Assembly (NCBI GenBank): GCA_946811695.1
Contig: OX328124.1
Location: 83,270,923-83,334,922, forward strand
Direction: 5' to 3'
Source of the DNA: Gonocerus acuteangulatus
Taxonomy: Eukaryota; Arthropoda; Insecta; Hemiptera; Coreidae
Length of the DNA: 64,000 nucleotides
This document shows positions 20,571 to 31,659 of the stretch, piece by piece (positions within the stretch are counted from its first letter, which is position 1; each line of letters starts with the position of its first letter). The notes beneath the pieces were generated by a model, which was not told where the DNA came from, ran no database searches, and saw only the letters and a list, made by a program, of their open reading frames with translations. The position numbers were made by a program, and so were the translations under genes.

Positions 20571-20815
20571 TTAAAAACATCATTTGGCTAAGTTCTGATA
20601 ATGTTATTTTTTGTGACATTTTCGCAAGTTATTTAAGAGCATTTTTTTTGTTAATTTAAAATTTAATACAATATATTTCACCACAGAAAAAAACAAAACC
20701 CAATGGGTTCTCGAAAACAAATAAAGTTTACAGTTAATAATTTGGGAGTGTTTGCATAAGATTTATAGCTCAATCAAAACTCTGAATTAATCATGGTTAC
20801 CATCAAATCAAAATT

Positions 20816-20945
20816 TCGGGAGGGGCTGCAGCCCCCCCCCCCCCTTATATACGCCCATGGTTGTTTTCCCTGGCGGTCACCCATCCATGTACTGGACACC
20901 TCTGACGTTCATAACTTCGGCGATGTACAGGAAGGTAACCATGAC
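20816..20945 (-). repeat. 5S rRNA-like segment within a dispersed repeat
   Basis: On the plus strand TTTTCCCTGGCGGTCACCCA followed by TCCATGTACTGGACACC resembles the inverse of the 5S rRNA internal control region (CCCAGGCGGTCTCCCATCCA...GTACT). It is degenerate and flanked by a C-run with GGGGCTGCAGCC. It may be a 5S-derived SINE head or pseudogene rather than a working 5S gene. Confidence 0.4.
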
Positions 20946-22707
20946 CTTAAGGGGGAATGAATTAAACCTAGTTTTGTTGCAAAGAAACTAAAAAAAAAAG
21001 TCCGCCCGTAGAAGCTACGCTAATTATGCTTGTTCTTCAGCAATGCAAACGCTAGAATTAATATAAACTGTTTTGCTCCTTTAAATTTTATATTATGAGT
21101 GGCGTGAGAAAATATTTTATTATCAGACATGAGACGTTTTGGGATCTTCGTATATTTTCCTTAATATCTCGAAAACGCGTGGGAAATTGTGGTAAGTAGA
21201 TAGTGACCATTCGAAAGCTTACGAAATGCTCTATAAAAAAGATTCTTCTAATTTTCGATGGGCAATGTCAGTCGGAGAAATAAGTGCTTAAAACCTCGAA
21301 AGTGTTCATTTTGCTCTTTTGAACTGGGGTTTTTACTGTGGTTTTACTGTGGTTAACAGTAAAATGACTATTTCAGTAAAGTTAAGACAACGAGAAACGT
21401 GTTGGCAATAGCGTTTTCCTAGAGCGAATTTTGAGAAGGGGGAGTTATTTCCGCTTGTGATACTGTCAGTTTCATATTGTGGAAAGTTATATCTTCCTTC
21501 TGAAAGAATGAAAATCAAGCAATAAGTTTCTTTGCTTTACCTAGTGACCTAGAGTCCGATTTTTTTTCATTAGTTTCGAATGTTATTGTTATGTGGTTAA
21601 CAGAATGAACATAGTTGAGGTTCGACACAATGGTTGGATAAAAAGACATTTTATTGAATTTTTTTCGAGAAACCATTTTATGACTTTGTTTTTGACAAAG
21701 CATTCTTTTCATCGCAAGGAGTAATGAAACGATGGCATTTCTCTGCTGCACTTGAAAAATGTTTTAGACAGCCAGGAGGAAACCTGCTAAAAAATGTGTT
21801 AGTGGAAGTTTTTGACATTGAATGATTTTGTTAATGGAACATGGAAACTTCAAAATTTTAATATTATGCCTTATTTAGGGAGAAATTACGCTCTAAAACA
21901 TCGGTAATTTTTTTTAATCATAGTCTCCTTCAAGTGAAGACTGGAACTTTATTATCAAAGGGGTGTATTGTTGAAAATTGGTTCACACATGGAATTTTCC
22001 TCAGTACAATGCTCTTTGCAATTATTTTTTTTATTCCTTTTAAACAATCTGCCCTTACTAAAATTCCTAGTTAATAATAAATGGACGTTAAAATTTAATA
22101 ATAATTAACAATCTAAAAGTATTTAATCAGAAGATTAAGCCTACTTTTGTCAGCAAAAACTGAGATCTTACTGACTGGGAAATTAAAGCAACAACCTGTC
22201 AAATTGATTCCATCGATTAGAACTATGGCAACATTGCCTGGCACTCTGATATAATGAACGATTATGTATGAAATGCAATGTACCTAATTAAAATATCATC
22301 CAATAGTCAAATGTAAAAAATCCATCCTGGTGGAATGTAAATCTTGAAAAATAAGAAGGAATGTTAGGTGACTATTAAATTGGGCCAAATGGTCAAACTT
22401 CTGGGTCCAGGGTTGGAAGCATTTTGTAAGAATCAGGCAGACACGTTTTCAAGTACTAAACTGTATGAGATAATATCTTAAAATGCTTGATATACTTAGA
22501 AGCTCTATTCAAGGGTCTCTTGATCTATGTTATGTGAATAAGATATTTTTGTTTTTCAGAGAAGCAAGAATGTTTGACTTGGATTAAATGCAAGTATGTT
22601 TGTAATAATTAGAAAAATATTGTAAAACAAAGGAAAAACTTTTTTTTTAAATTTCTTTATCAGCTTCCGTAAAAAGGCAATTCGCTCAGTAGAATTATTA
22701 TATATAT
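20946..22707. other. Intergenic, one SINE 3' fragment
   Basis: No gene. A 48-base SINE tail is at 22058-22105. A small palindrome around TTTTACTGTGGTTAACAGTAAAA lies at 21342-21365. Frames at 21333-21751 show no domain. Confidence 0.5.
22058..22105 (+). repeat. SINE 3'-end fragment
   Basis: CTAGTTAATAATAAATGGAC followed by GTTAAAATTTAA matches the last part of the SINE at 4347-4560. Confidence 0.7.
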
Positions 22708-22800
22708 CAGGTCATCCCCTAAGTAATGTCGGTGGGCTGTAGAATGTGTCGATCGAAGTTTTTCTGCAAGCTCTTTGACTGATAACATGCTTAACAACAT
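22708..22800 (+). repeat. Possible mariner terminus remnant
   Basis: TATCAGGTCATCCCCTAAGT, then AATGTCGG, resembles mariner inverted-repeat ends (GGTnnTCCCATAAGT). No partner end or transposase was found nearby. Confidence 0.3.
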
Positions 22801-24575
22801 TCTAAAGTCAATTGTTAATTAACAACCTTCTTAGCCCCACTCACCCTTATCCCTGTGTAGTAAGGGATTGGCTCCCTCAAAGATAATCTTCCAAAAAAAA
22901 AAATGAAAAAAAAATATCCCACTCTGCAATAATTTTACAAATGAGCTGTGATTTGTATGTCTCTGATGAACTCAAAGGCAGTAACAACATCAATATTCTA
23001 ATCGTTAAAGAATACGAATCTGTGGATCCAATTAATTTTTTGGAAATCTGAAATCCTCCCTTCTCAAAGAATTTCCACTGATAGAAAACCCTCAAGGAAT
23101 AGTCTCTTAGGGAGGATTCTTGAAGCTGTCATTATTCTTAAGTTTATAAATCATGGTGGGATAGGTTATTAGTATTCGATAATACAACATGAATACTTTA
23201 GGTATTTAGGTAAAGTAAAACAATTGTTTTCCATGTAATTTCCACATTTATTTTCATATAATTTTTAATGAATTCACATTGTATTTTGTGTATTCCTATT
23301 AAATATCATATTACACATCTGTTACAAAAAGCATAATACTTTTCTCCAAATCTATTGAAATATAAATATTCTTTAATAATAAATATTGGTTTAGTAAAAA
23401 TTATTTTGAGATCATCACAATCTGTCAGTTTAATATATATAGCTATATTTTATACCTACTTAAAATAAAGGTGCTCTGGAAGATAATACATCATAAGAAA
23501 GATTAAAAAAAAAGAAGATATTGTAGTTTCCTATTTATAATCAACAAACCTACATTTTTGTATTCAAATAGTCTACAGCAATAAGCTATATGTGATCTTT
23601 TTTTAGCTTTAAAAGACCACGAACAACAATAATGATAATTTACTTGGATATCCATATACAACACCCAAAGCGGACTAATCATATACTCAAACATTTTCTA
23701 TCTCAATCTACCTATAACAAGATAATTAATTACTTTAAAAGAAAACACAACACTAATATACTTACATCTAAACCTAATTCATAAAAATACATACAACTTA
23801 GTAAGTGTGATACTCTATTTTAGCCTAATATGCTAAACAATATATATATTTATTACTGGTCCAACAGTAAAAGAAGATGTATAAATATATACACTTATAT
23901 ACCCTTTTAATAGCTTAATAGATAAGTACTGGATTAAAAATATAGTCAAATTATATAGAAATTATGTCAATATATTGATCAAAAAATTACAATAGGATCA
24001 CTCATTTTTAATAATACATAATACTTATGGTCAATACCCGTAATTATTTAAGTGATAATCTTATTTTTCTAATTAATTAAATGTTGAAAAAGAATATTAT
24101 TTATCCAACACAATAAACTAATCAAGAAACATTCATAGTTGGATAATGTTTAAATGATTTAGTCTAATTAATTGTGTGCATTTCAACATAAATGTTTTTA
24201 CAAATCACACCAAAGTTATGGAATGTTTAGTATGGACTGTATAGAATAATATTACAAATACATCTAACTACTTATCTTATAATTTTTAAGAATTTTCTTT
24301 TCAGTCAATATTATTAATTATTCTGATATATCTTTTACAAAAATTTTTATTCATATCCTAACAATATTATTTTTATGAACGAGATATATATTTATAGATC
24401 CTTAAGATAATGACCCTGAAAAAAGATTGTCGGAAAAAAATAAATTAAAATTTCTCTCTTTCTAAGGAAAAATATATCCTAAGATGTATCATATAAAGGA
24501 AAGCCTGAACCATCCACAGGGAGATTTGAAATAAATATTATAGAAGTCTGAGTCTTGAGATGGAAGAGGATTTGA

Positions 24576-24577
<2 letters not shown>
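22801..24577. other. AT-rich intergenic DNA, no feature seen
   Basis: Strongly AT-rich with short A/T runs. No repeat shared with other parts of the window and no domain-bearing frame. Confidence 0.55.

Positions 24578-24639
<62 letters not shown>
24578..24639. repeat. Poly(A) tract, about 62 bases
   Basis: Uninterrupted A-run, possibly the tail of an old retroposed insert; no body could be recognised upstream. Confidence 0.95.
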
Positions 24640-24649
<10 letters not shown>

Positions 24650-24714
24650 AAAACGACACCGATGATGAAGCCAATGCTTAAATATTTTGTCAAAAATATA
24701 ATCTGAAGGTAGCA

Positions 24715-24893
24715 ATTGCCAGGGTTCGGTCATTGTGTCTTAATAAAACTAAACTTTTTTTTGTGATTATGGGTTTTATTGTTTGCCGACTTTTCGGCTT
24801 GAAATTCAAGCCGAAAATTCGGCAAACAATAAAATCCATTTACACACAAAAAAATGTGGTTTTATTAAGACACAAAGACCGAACCCTGACAAT
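24715..24893. mobile_element. Palindromic Penelope-tail derivative
   Basis: A near-perfect palindrome of about 180 bases centred on GGCTTGAAATTCAAGCC (24796-24812). Each arm runs out through CGAAAA-TTCGGC-type sequence, TTTTATTAAGACAC and GACCGAACCCTG to CAAT, the same outer block as the Penelope arms at 13 and 15 kb. The CTGATGA half of the ribozyme is missing from both arms, so the two tails are joined at stem II. Downstream bases to about 24935 also match the Penelope 3' tail. Confidence 0.75.
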
Positions 24894-24935
24894 TTCTACT
24901 TTCGCATCACCACCAGACAACGATCTCAAAAAGAT

Positions 24936-27900
24936 GCAATCTGTCTATGCAGAGATCAGGCTTTTCTTTATTATAACTCATATATTATGCAACCAGTGTT
25001 TTCTCAAAAAATGAAAAATTCATCAAGTTAAAAAGAGATAGTTTCCAATTTTTTTTTCTCTCTTCTATTATGTACTCCTAGAAGTGAACACAGTCAAATC
25101 AACTTCATGAGTACGTACGCTTAGAAAAGAAATAAACGCTGAAATAAAATTTTGAAAAATTATTCCTATATTTTAAGATATGTACACTTTCAAATTTCAA
25201 CATTTTTTATACATATTACTAATTTTGTAAAAAATAAATAAATTATTTTACTTTTCTGGACAGTCTTGAATATTTCACTTTAAATGTAATGTAACAATTA
25301 ACTTTATTAACTTAAATTAATTATAAACTTTGTCCAGAAAAGCTCTTAGAGTAATGACCACAGTTAGTTTAATACTTGTTGGATCAGTTAATAATTTGAA
25401 TACCTTTGTAACTACTAGAACTAATTTGATTTTAAATGAGTATAACTAAGCCATATTTTTAGGCCTAATTTTTGGGATAGTCAAATTGTGCAAAAACAAT
25501 AAAAATATATTATATATATATTTGATAAAATCACAAGAAACCAGTCACTTTCGTATGTCACAGTATGCTCAATAAAATGAGATTAGTAAGTAATATAGAT
25601 AAATTAAATGCAAATCTTCAATTAAGTGTTATAATGAATAGTTCTACATTTATTAACAATAATTATCATATCATCTTAAAACTCAACAATTAAACTAACA
25701 AATAAAACAACCGATAGTATTTAATTACAACAATGATCAATAACAATAAAAAAAAAAAAATGCATTCATATGTAGCGTTCCAAAAATATGCAGCATTATT
25801 TGTAAATGTGAATTATTTTTCAGTTTATTTTTAAATTAAGTAGATAAATATTATGTAGATGTTTATTACGTACCACATAAGTAAATCCTTATTTCTTCTT
25901 GACATAAAATGTGTTGAATGAAATAAAAATTATAATATTTCTATGAAAATACAAATATTTAGAGAAGAGAATTTAAAACTCACTATAGCATTAAGAACAT
26001 ATTCGTTGCTAATTTATAATATTGTTTACAATACCATGGTAAATTATTTTATTAACTAATATCATAATTACAGAGAATCACATAAGTAATTCTCAATATC
26101 AGTAATTTACAAACTATAATTAGATATAATTTCTTTATTTATATTACTGTAATTAATTGAAAATTAGCCTCCAAACCGTCTTCCATTTTTGCAAATCTGG
26201 GCATCATATCTATTTCCTCATTTGAAATAATAATATTCCTTAACCATTATTTTTACAGACAGGGTAGCAGGTTTTTCTTTTTTTACTGCTTCATTATATA
26301 TGTAAGTACGAAAAGGAAAAATTACTTGACTACTTTAAGTGAAAGAAGATGGATTTAGGCGATACTTAAATGAAGATATTTAATAAATACTAAAAGGCCA
26401 TTACTATAATGAAAAATAAAATTCCTTGAATTTACTTTTCTTTTTTTTTTAAAGCAAAAACACTTTATATAGTCTCATGCAATGATTTTTAAGTAGCTTT
26501 TTGTTAATTTAATTTTTTATATCACAGGAAGAACAAAAAATAAAAGAGTTAATGAAACTATTTCACATTTGCGTATGAAAGAGAAGCTATTAATTTCGTC
26601 AAAAGGGCCATTCCCTATTTTCATTCAAGTTCAAAAGATGTTAATGAACATTCAAAAAGAATAAAATTACAGCTACTCTTTGTTTAAGTAGGTTAGGAGA
26701 TTCATTATTATAAGCCAACAAAAGAATTCTTATAATTGAGTGTATATTATACATATTAATAGAGATTTTTGATAAAAAAATAAGGTTATATATTTTAAAT
26801 TATTTTTTATTGAAGACATTATAAATGATGAATAAAGTAGAGAAATAAAAAATAATTGTTGATAACACTTTGAAAAAACATATCAACTAATTCAATTATA
26901 AGACAAAAAATTCATGTATTTATCTAGTGAAATTCTTGTGCGAAATATATCTTTAATATTGTTAGTTCCACCACCACCATATTTTCCAAACCATATTTTC
27001 TTTTACACACATTTGTTACTTTATAATGGTGTTAAAAATATTTAGAGGAAGACTTATTAGGATAAATGAATAAAAAAGTTAATGTAATAAGGAAAACAAA
27101 TAACATGATATTGTGATCATTTAATTAATATAAGGCAGATATAACTTTTTTCAATAAAACAAATTTCATAAAATATTTTTGCCCTTTTTTAAAGATGTCC
27201 AGGAATTATATTCCCAATAATTAATTTATTTTCACTTTTAGCATAAGATTACATACAACCATTTTTTTTTAAAGTGAATTCAACGCTATAATATTATTTT
27301 TATATAACCATTATGAATATGGCGTTGGTTTCAATTATTATACCTAACAGAACACTTAATAATTCCTAAACAGCCAGCAATTATAAAAACACAAATAAAG
27401 AAGTGGGGAGAATTGCATACATTGTAGGAAGGAAGACTGATGCAGTTTTATTGATTAACTCAGGAGTCAGAATAAAAAATATTCAGATCACAAATAGCTT
27501 TCATAAAAAATATTATCATTATTTTTAAATTAATAGCTAGGAATGAACATGCAACTAATGATGTGGAAAAGTCATTAGTCGTAAATGGAATTCAAGTGAT
27601 TTTAAATTAAAGTTTATAATTTTGGATTCAAGGTATAATGCTATTTCAGCCCATCTAAAGAATATTGCAAAGTAAGAACTTAGCAAATTTAATGTTCCAA
27701 ATTTGACTGGTTTTAAAAGGAAATAAATTATTCATATTATTCTTGAATGTTCAGAATTCCAATTAATTTTCAGAACCTCAATTTACCAAAACAAAAACTT
27801 TTTTTTTTAGTTACTGGTCATAATAATGAAAACTAATGTAAAAAAAAAAAAAATAGATATATTTTTGACTTGTTGCTAATAGAATTTGTTGAATCCATTA

Positions 27901-28140
27901 AGCATAAAATGTTGTAGGTAGAGGAATTCTGATTTATTTCAAATTCTAATGCAATTATGTCCCCTTGAAAGAATAGAAGCTCCCTTTTAAACTCAGGCTT
28001 ATAGGAAGAACAATGAACGTACATTTTTCATTATTTGTATTATTCAGATAATTGCTTCATAATGCTGCGGGGGATTTAATCAACATTTTAGAATGTGCAT
28101 CATAAGCCGAGAGTCTGACAAAGACCTTGAGTCGTTATAT
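24936..28140. other. AT-rich intergenic DNA downstream of KCTD gene, no feature seen
   Basis: About 3.2 kb, strongly AT-rich, with no recognisable transposon, RNA gene or coding region. TTTATT at about 27932 on the plus strand (AATAAA on minus) could serve as polyadenylation signal for the KCTD gene. Confidence 0.5.
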
Positions 28141-28791
28141 CTAATCTCTTGTAAAAACAAATTCATTGTAGTGGTTCCATCTGTTTTCTTCCTGGTCTAC
28201 ACCAGGTTTGAGATCACTGGAGCTCATTCCAGCTGTTCCAGAACCACAGCTTCCTGTCATCCGAAAACCATGTTCCTGGAGCATATCAAATGCCTGTTCT
28301 ATAGAGCTGTGCTTGAGAAAAAATCTTGCAGTGTACCTGTCTGGTACTCCATGGTCAGGGTCCCTGGACTCGTTTAGTGCTTCTCCAAAAACAATTCTGC
28401 AAAGAGTAACCCGCCCACAGACCAAAATCCTGCTGATTTTGCGGAACTTTACGTCCGTGAGACCGTCCCTTCCAAACTGGAAGGAGCCTCTGTAACCTAT
28501 GGTAATATAGCCTCTGTTAGGTGCGACCAAGGATTCTGCCATTCCTGTCAGACCGTAATACACAGCTTCCCTTCTTAGCCTCTCTCGCTCCCTGAAGTTG
28601 TCTGGGAGTACGAGACTTCCGTTCCGAAGAAAGTCCAACACATACCTGAAGAGCACACCATCCCTGTCCAGAAATTTCCTCCCCTTAGCATCGAAAGGGC
28701 TTTCGTCAAGTCTGGCCTGGAGAGGTTCGATTGTGGTAGTACTTGTCGTGTACAAAACTCCGCCAACGTTCAGCTCGACCACCCCTGCCAT
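28141..28791 (-). CDS. KCTD12-like: KCTD8/12/16-like BTB/POZ potassium-channel-tetramerisation-domain protein
   Basis: 216 residues, one exon, from ATG at 28791 (MAGVVELNVGGVLYT) to TAG at 28141. The frame is open a further 19 codons upstream but without ATG. Residues 4-90 are a T1-type BTB domain (VELNVGG, FLDRDGVLFRYVLDFLRNG, VLPDNF, LRREAVYYGL). Residues 94-213 are the H1 domain of KCTD8/12/16 (GYITIGYRGSFQFGRDG, RILVCGRVTLCRIVFGEALN, ESRDPD, RYTARFFLK, EQAFDMLQEHGF, YNEFVF). Known: vertebrate members are auxiliary subunits of GABA-B receptors acting on G beta-gamma; KCTD BTBs form pentamers. Odd: the BTB is about a dozen residues shorter than in KCTD12, and the linker between BTB and H1 is nearly absent. 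Base composition is GC-richer than the surroundings, as expected of a conserved coding exon. Confidence 0.92.
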   Translation of the reverse strand: MAGVVELNVGGVLYTTSTTTIEPLQARLDESPFDAKGRKFLDRDGVLFRYVLDFLRNGSLVLPDNFRERERLRREAVYYGLTGMAESLVAPNRGYITIGYRGSFQFGRDGLTDVKFRKISRILVCGRVTLCRIVFGEALNESRDPDHGVPDRYTARFFLKHSSIEQAFDMLQEHGFRMTGSCGSGTAGMSSSDLKPGVDQEENRWNHYNEFVFTRD

Positions 28792-29405
28792 CTCTACTAC
28801 CTTACTCCCCGAACGATCGATACAAACGGCCAAGACACACTGGATCACGCTGCCCTCCTTCTTATTGATGTAAAAATAAAATTAGTTTCAAGAACTCTTA
28901 AACGCCAATAGCTTTGTTTTCAATAGAAGAAGAAATATTTTATGAATAAAATAAGACCTTAAAATGAAGGCACGAGATCTTATGAAAGATTTTGTTAAAG
29001 TGTTGTGGAGCCAATTTTACCGTCATTTCTTCTCCGAATAAAAACGGATGGCGAATAAATTTTGAAGCTCCAGATATTTGACACTGAAGAAATTACCATA
29101 CAAGCGTGCGCATAAATATTAAATATTTAAAATAAAACGAACGAATACGGGATTAGAATTCAATGGAAACATATTTCTCTTAGCGTACATACATGAACGA
29201 GTTTATTGGTTACTTACATTTATTATTCGAATGTATTTATAATATATAAAGAAGTGGGAATAAATTATCCCAAGGCTGTAACATGAGTAGAAAATGTCAT
29301 TGGAATTTCATTCACCTTGTCAGGGAAGATCGAACTTACTCTAATTTTTTTATAGCGCCTACCGCGATGTCATTAAGTTACTAACTAAATGGTAAGTACT
29401 AAGTT

Positions 29406-29657
29406 ATATCGTCGTAGAACTATCGAATATGAAAAATCACTTTTTCAGATTTGATACTTTGCTCTTGCATTGTGGACGGTACGGCTTGTCGCAAATTGTT
29501 GCAACTCTAACCCCTTTAGAATAGCCCGAAATGTCTTAAATAAAATATCGAATAAGACCATTTTCAATATATTACTTCGTCAATATATATGGAATATGTT
29601 CATTCGCTAGTTTCCTCCGATTTTCCTATTCGATAGTTCAACATGTACGGACGATAT
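29406..29657. mobile_element. MITE family G, copy 1
   Basis: Ends ATATCGTCGTAGAACTATCG and CGATAGTTCAACATGTACGG followed by ACGATAT form an inverted repeat. The inner part (TTGCTCTTGCATTG, AACTCTAACCCCTTTAGAAT, TATCGAATAAG) is the inverse of 50206-50441. 252 bp, no coding capacity. It lies within the presumed 5' intron of the KCTD gene. Confidence 0.75.
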
Positions 29658-29759
29658 AATAAATGAAAATTTTACGAAGAACAAGTTTATGTAATCGACA
29701 AAATAAATTTAAAATTATTAGTTGGTATTTCTTAAATTAATCACTCGTTTTCACTTCAC

Positions 29760-29893
29760 TAAGTGTTCATTACTGACGAGCTGAGACTAAATCGGATCGG
29801 GTCGGGACCAATGACGGCACTCACTTCGGCCGCTGTCGATCGGAAGAAATAAGGGTCCAATGCAGGTGCCGCCTTAGTTGTGTGTGAGCCAAT
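29760..29893 (-). promoter_or_regulatory. Candidate 5'UTR exon / promoter of the KCTD gene
   Basis: A short GC-richer island (GGGTCGGGACC, CTTCGGCCGCTGTCGATCG, GTGCCGCC) in AT-rich DNA about 1 kb upstream of the KCTD start. On the minus strand CGGCCGAA is followed by GTGAGT (29824-29819), a strong splice donor, which could join to an acceptor near 28860. TCAGCTCGTCAGT may hold an initiator. No transcript evidence. Confidence 0.45.
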
Positions 29894-29895
29894 TG

Positions 29896-30652
29896 AAGTT
29901 TTGGTAAATGTGAAGGAGCGCGGTCTCCACACCGATCCTTTTGAAATGTTGCACTATAACGTATTTTGATGCACTAAACACGAATCCGTTAAAAAAAAAA
30001 AGCTCGCTTTTCACTAGGAAAGAAGTTATGAAACACTAAAGTTCACTGTTGTGCGTGTTCTGAAAGGTAATGTAACCTACTATGTTTGTCAACATGCGCA
30101 TGCGCGGGTATGGAAAAGTTCGTAATAAGGATGTCTAATTGAAATTTACCATCAATTATTTATCAATTTATCTCCAGTAAGTTATTCAAAAATTTTTTTT
30201 TTAAATAATAAACCATTCTTTAATTTTTTTTTTAATTTTAAGAAGATATCAAAACTCTAGTCAATCCAACTCGCTAAAATTAATAGAATTCTATTAATTT
30301 TAGCGAGTTGGATTGGCTAGGGGTTTTGATATCTTCTTGAGCGAGCGGAAACGCATAGCACGTAAGCCCAAAAGCGACAATTTACGACCAAGTCAGCTAC
30401 CACAAGGTGAGTCTAAATTTCAATTACACTTCGTCATTGAGGACTACTGCGCATGCGCCTGTTTAAAATACGCTGTTACCCCGTCTTTTATAACCTCCAT
30501 AACAGTGAACTTTAGTGCTTAATAACTTCTTTCCTAGTGAAAAGCGAGCTTTTTTTTAACGGATTCGTGTTTAGTGCATCAAAATACGTTATAGTGCAAC
30601 ATTTCAAAAGGATCGGTGTGGAGACCGCGCTCCTTCACATTTACCGAAGTTT
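29896..30652. mobile_element. Large palindromic foldback element upstream of KCTD
   Basis: Arms of roughly 160 bp (29896-30055 and 30500-30652) are near-perfect inverse copies (GTAAATGTGAAGGAGCGCGG, CACCGATCCTTTTGAAATG, AAAAGCGAGC). The inner parts are weaker inverse copies (GCGCATGCGC on both sides), and the centre (30244-30337) is again a strong palindrome around ATTAATAGAATTCTATTAAT. The whole 757 bp can thus fold on itself. It abuts a decayed LINE on the right. Class not recognised. Confidence 0.75.
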
Positions 30653-30655
30653 TAA

Positions 30656-31400
30656 GTTAATGTGAAGTCTAGTGTCGAAGTGAAGGTCAAGGTAGCGAAC
30701 GCTTTGGTTCCTACCAAAGGAGCCCAAGGAACTCGGGACTGTCTAATCCGCATGCAAGAAGTTTTGTTATCAAAGTGTCTGCGCGAAACTCGTTGCTTCA
30801 GTCTTCGATGGATTGAGAAAGATTTTCCACGTTTCGAGCCACGATGTAATGATGTCCAATAAAGATTGTAGGTCTGCGATGGTTCCTGAAACATCATATC
30901 CCTGACTCATGACTAACTTGTTACATGCAAAGAGAGATGAGTAGCAGTTTGAAGCTCAGGGATGTCATAAGAATACAAGTTGAACAGTAATGAGCTCAGT
31001 ACTTCTTTTTGTGGTATAACTATAGTGAAGCCCATTTTTCGACTGACGCTGTTTTTCATTTGTACTTGCAATGTTCTTTCACCAAGAGATGAAGAAATAA
31101 TATTCGCAAGAAAGAAAGGCCAAGTATTTTTTTGAGTTCACGCAGAAGACCTTTTTGACACACTGTGCGAGTTCAACAGGTGTTGAACACTTTTTTCTTC
31201 AAATCCCTTCAGAATTAATCTATCTGCATTTGGTGACAAGCTTAGAGGAGATGTTTGAATCCGAATTAGTTTTGGCGAATGATATTATTTTTTACTAAGT
31301 GCCGACGGAGTTTCTTCCCAATACATTTTTCTTAGACTTTAGCATTGTATTTAAAAGGCTTATTGGTTGATAGCTGTTAGGGTCTTCCTTTGGTTTTCTA
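30656..31400 (-). pseudogene. Jockey-type non-LTR retrotransposon reverse transcriptase remnant
   Basis: Minus-strand fragments in changing frames read in the order expected for a Jockey-like RT: SYQPISLLNTMLKSKK, TNEKQRQSKNG, ADLQSLLDIITSWLETWKIF, LNPSKTEATSFARR, ALATLTFTS-like tail. Many stops and shifts. The palindromic element begins exactly where the fragment ends at 30655. Confidence 0.65.
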
Positions 31401-31568
31401 CGCTCACTACAACTTGTTCCACACTAGAAATATGTACCAAAATTATACATCTGGACTATTTCCATAAATAATTTGCATTACTCAGCTACATGTACCAATT
31501 TAATACATCCGCCTTTTTTGGGAATAGGAAAATATGGAATAATTTAATTTAGGTACAAAACAGTCAAT

Positions 31569-31620
31569 ATTTATTTAAATGTTAATGCCCATTATTATTA
31601 ACTACGAATTTTAGAACGGG
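31569..31620 (-). repeat. SINE 3'-end fragment, minus orientation
   Basis: TTATTATTAACTACGAATTT then TAGAACGGG is the inverse of the 3' part of the SINE at 4347-4560 (CCCGTCCTAAAATTCGTAGT). Confidence 0.7.
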
Positions 31621-31659
31621 AAAACAGTCAATAGCTTTGGGTTTTCAATAATAAGCAAG

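Noticed and set aside
22708..22800. Complete mariner element
   Set aside because: Only one terminus-like string; no inverse end or transposase found.
24479..24733. ORFs with a poly-Phe run
   Set aside because: Produced by the poly(A) tract on the opposite strand.
28792..28848. Upstream extension of the KCTD frame
   Set aside because: It begins at GTG, has no ATG, and the conserved BTB strand starts right after the ATG at 28791; it is more likely 5'UTR.
28208..28873. Plus-strand ORFs at the KCTD locus
   Set aside because: Shadows of the KCTD exon, which carries the conserved BTB and H1 motifs.
30313..30522. ORF beginning MARGFDIFLSERKR
   Set aside because: Lies in one arm of the 29.9-30.65 kb palindrome and has no homologous domain.
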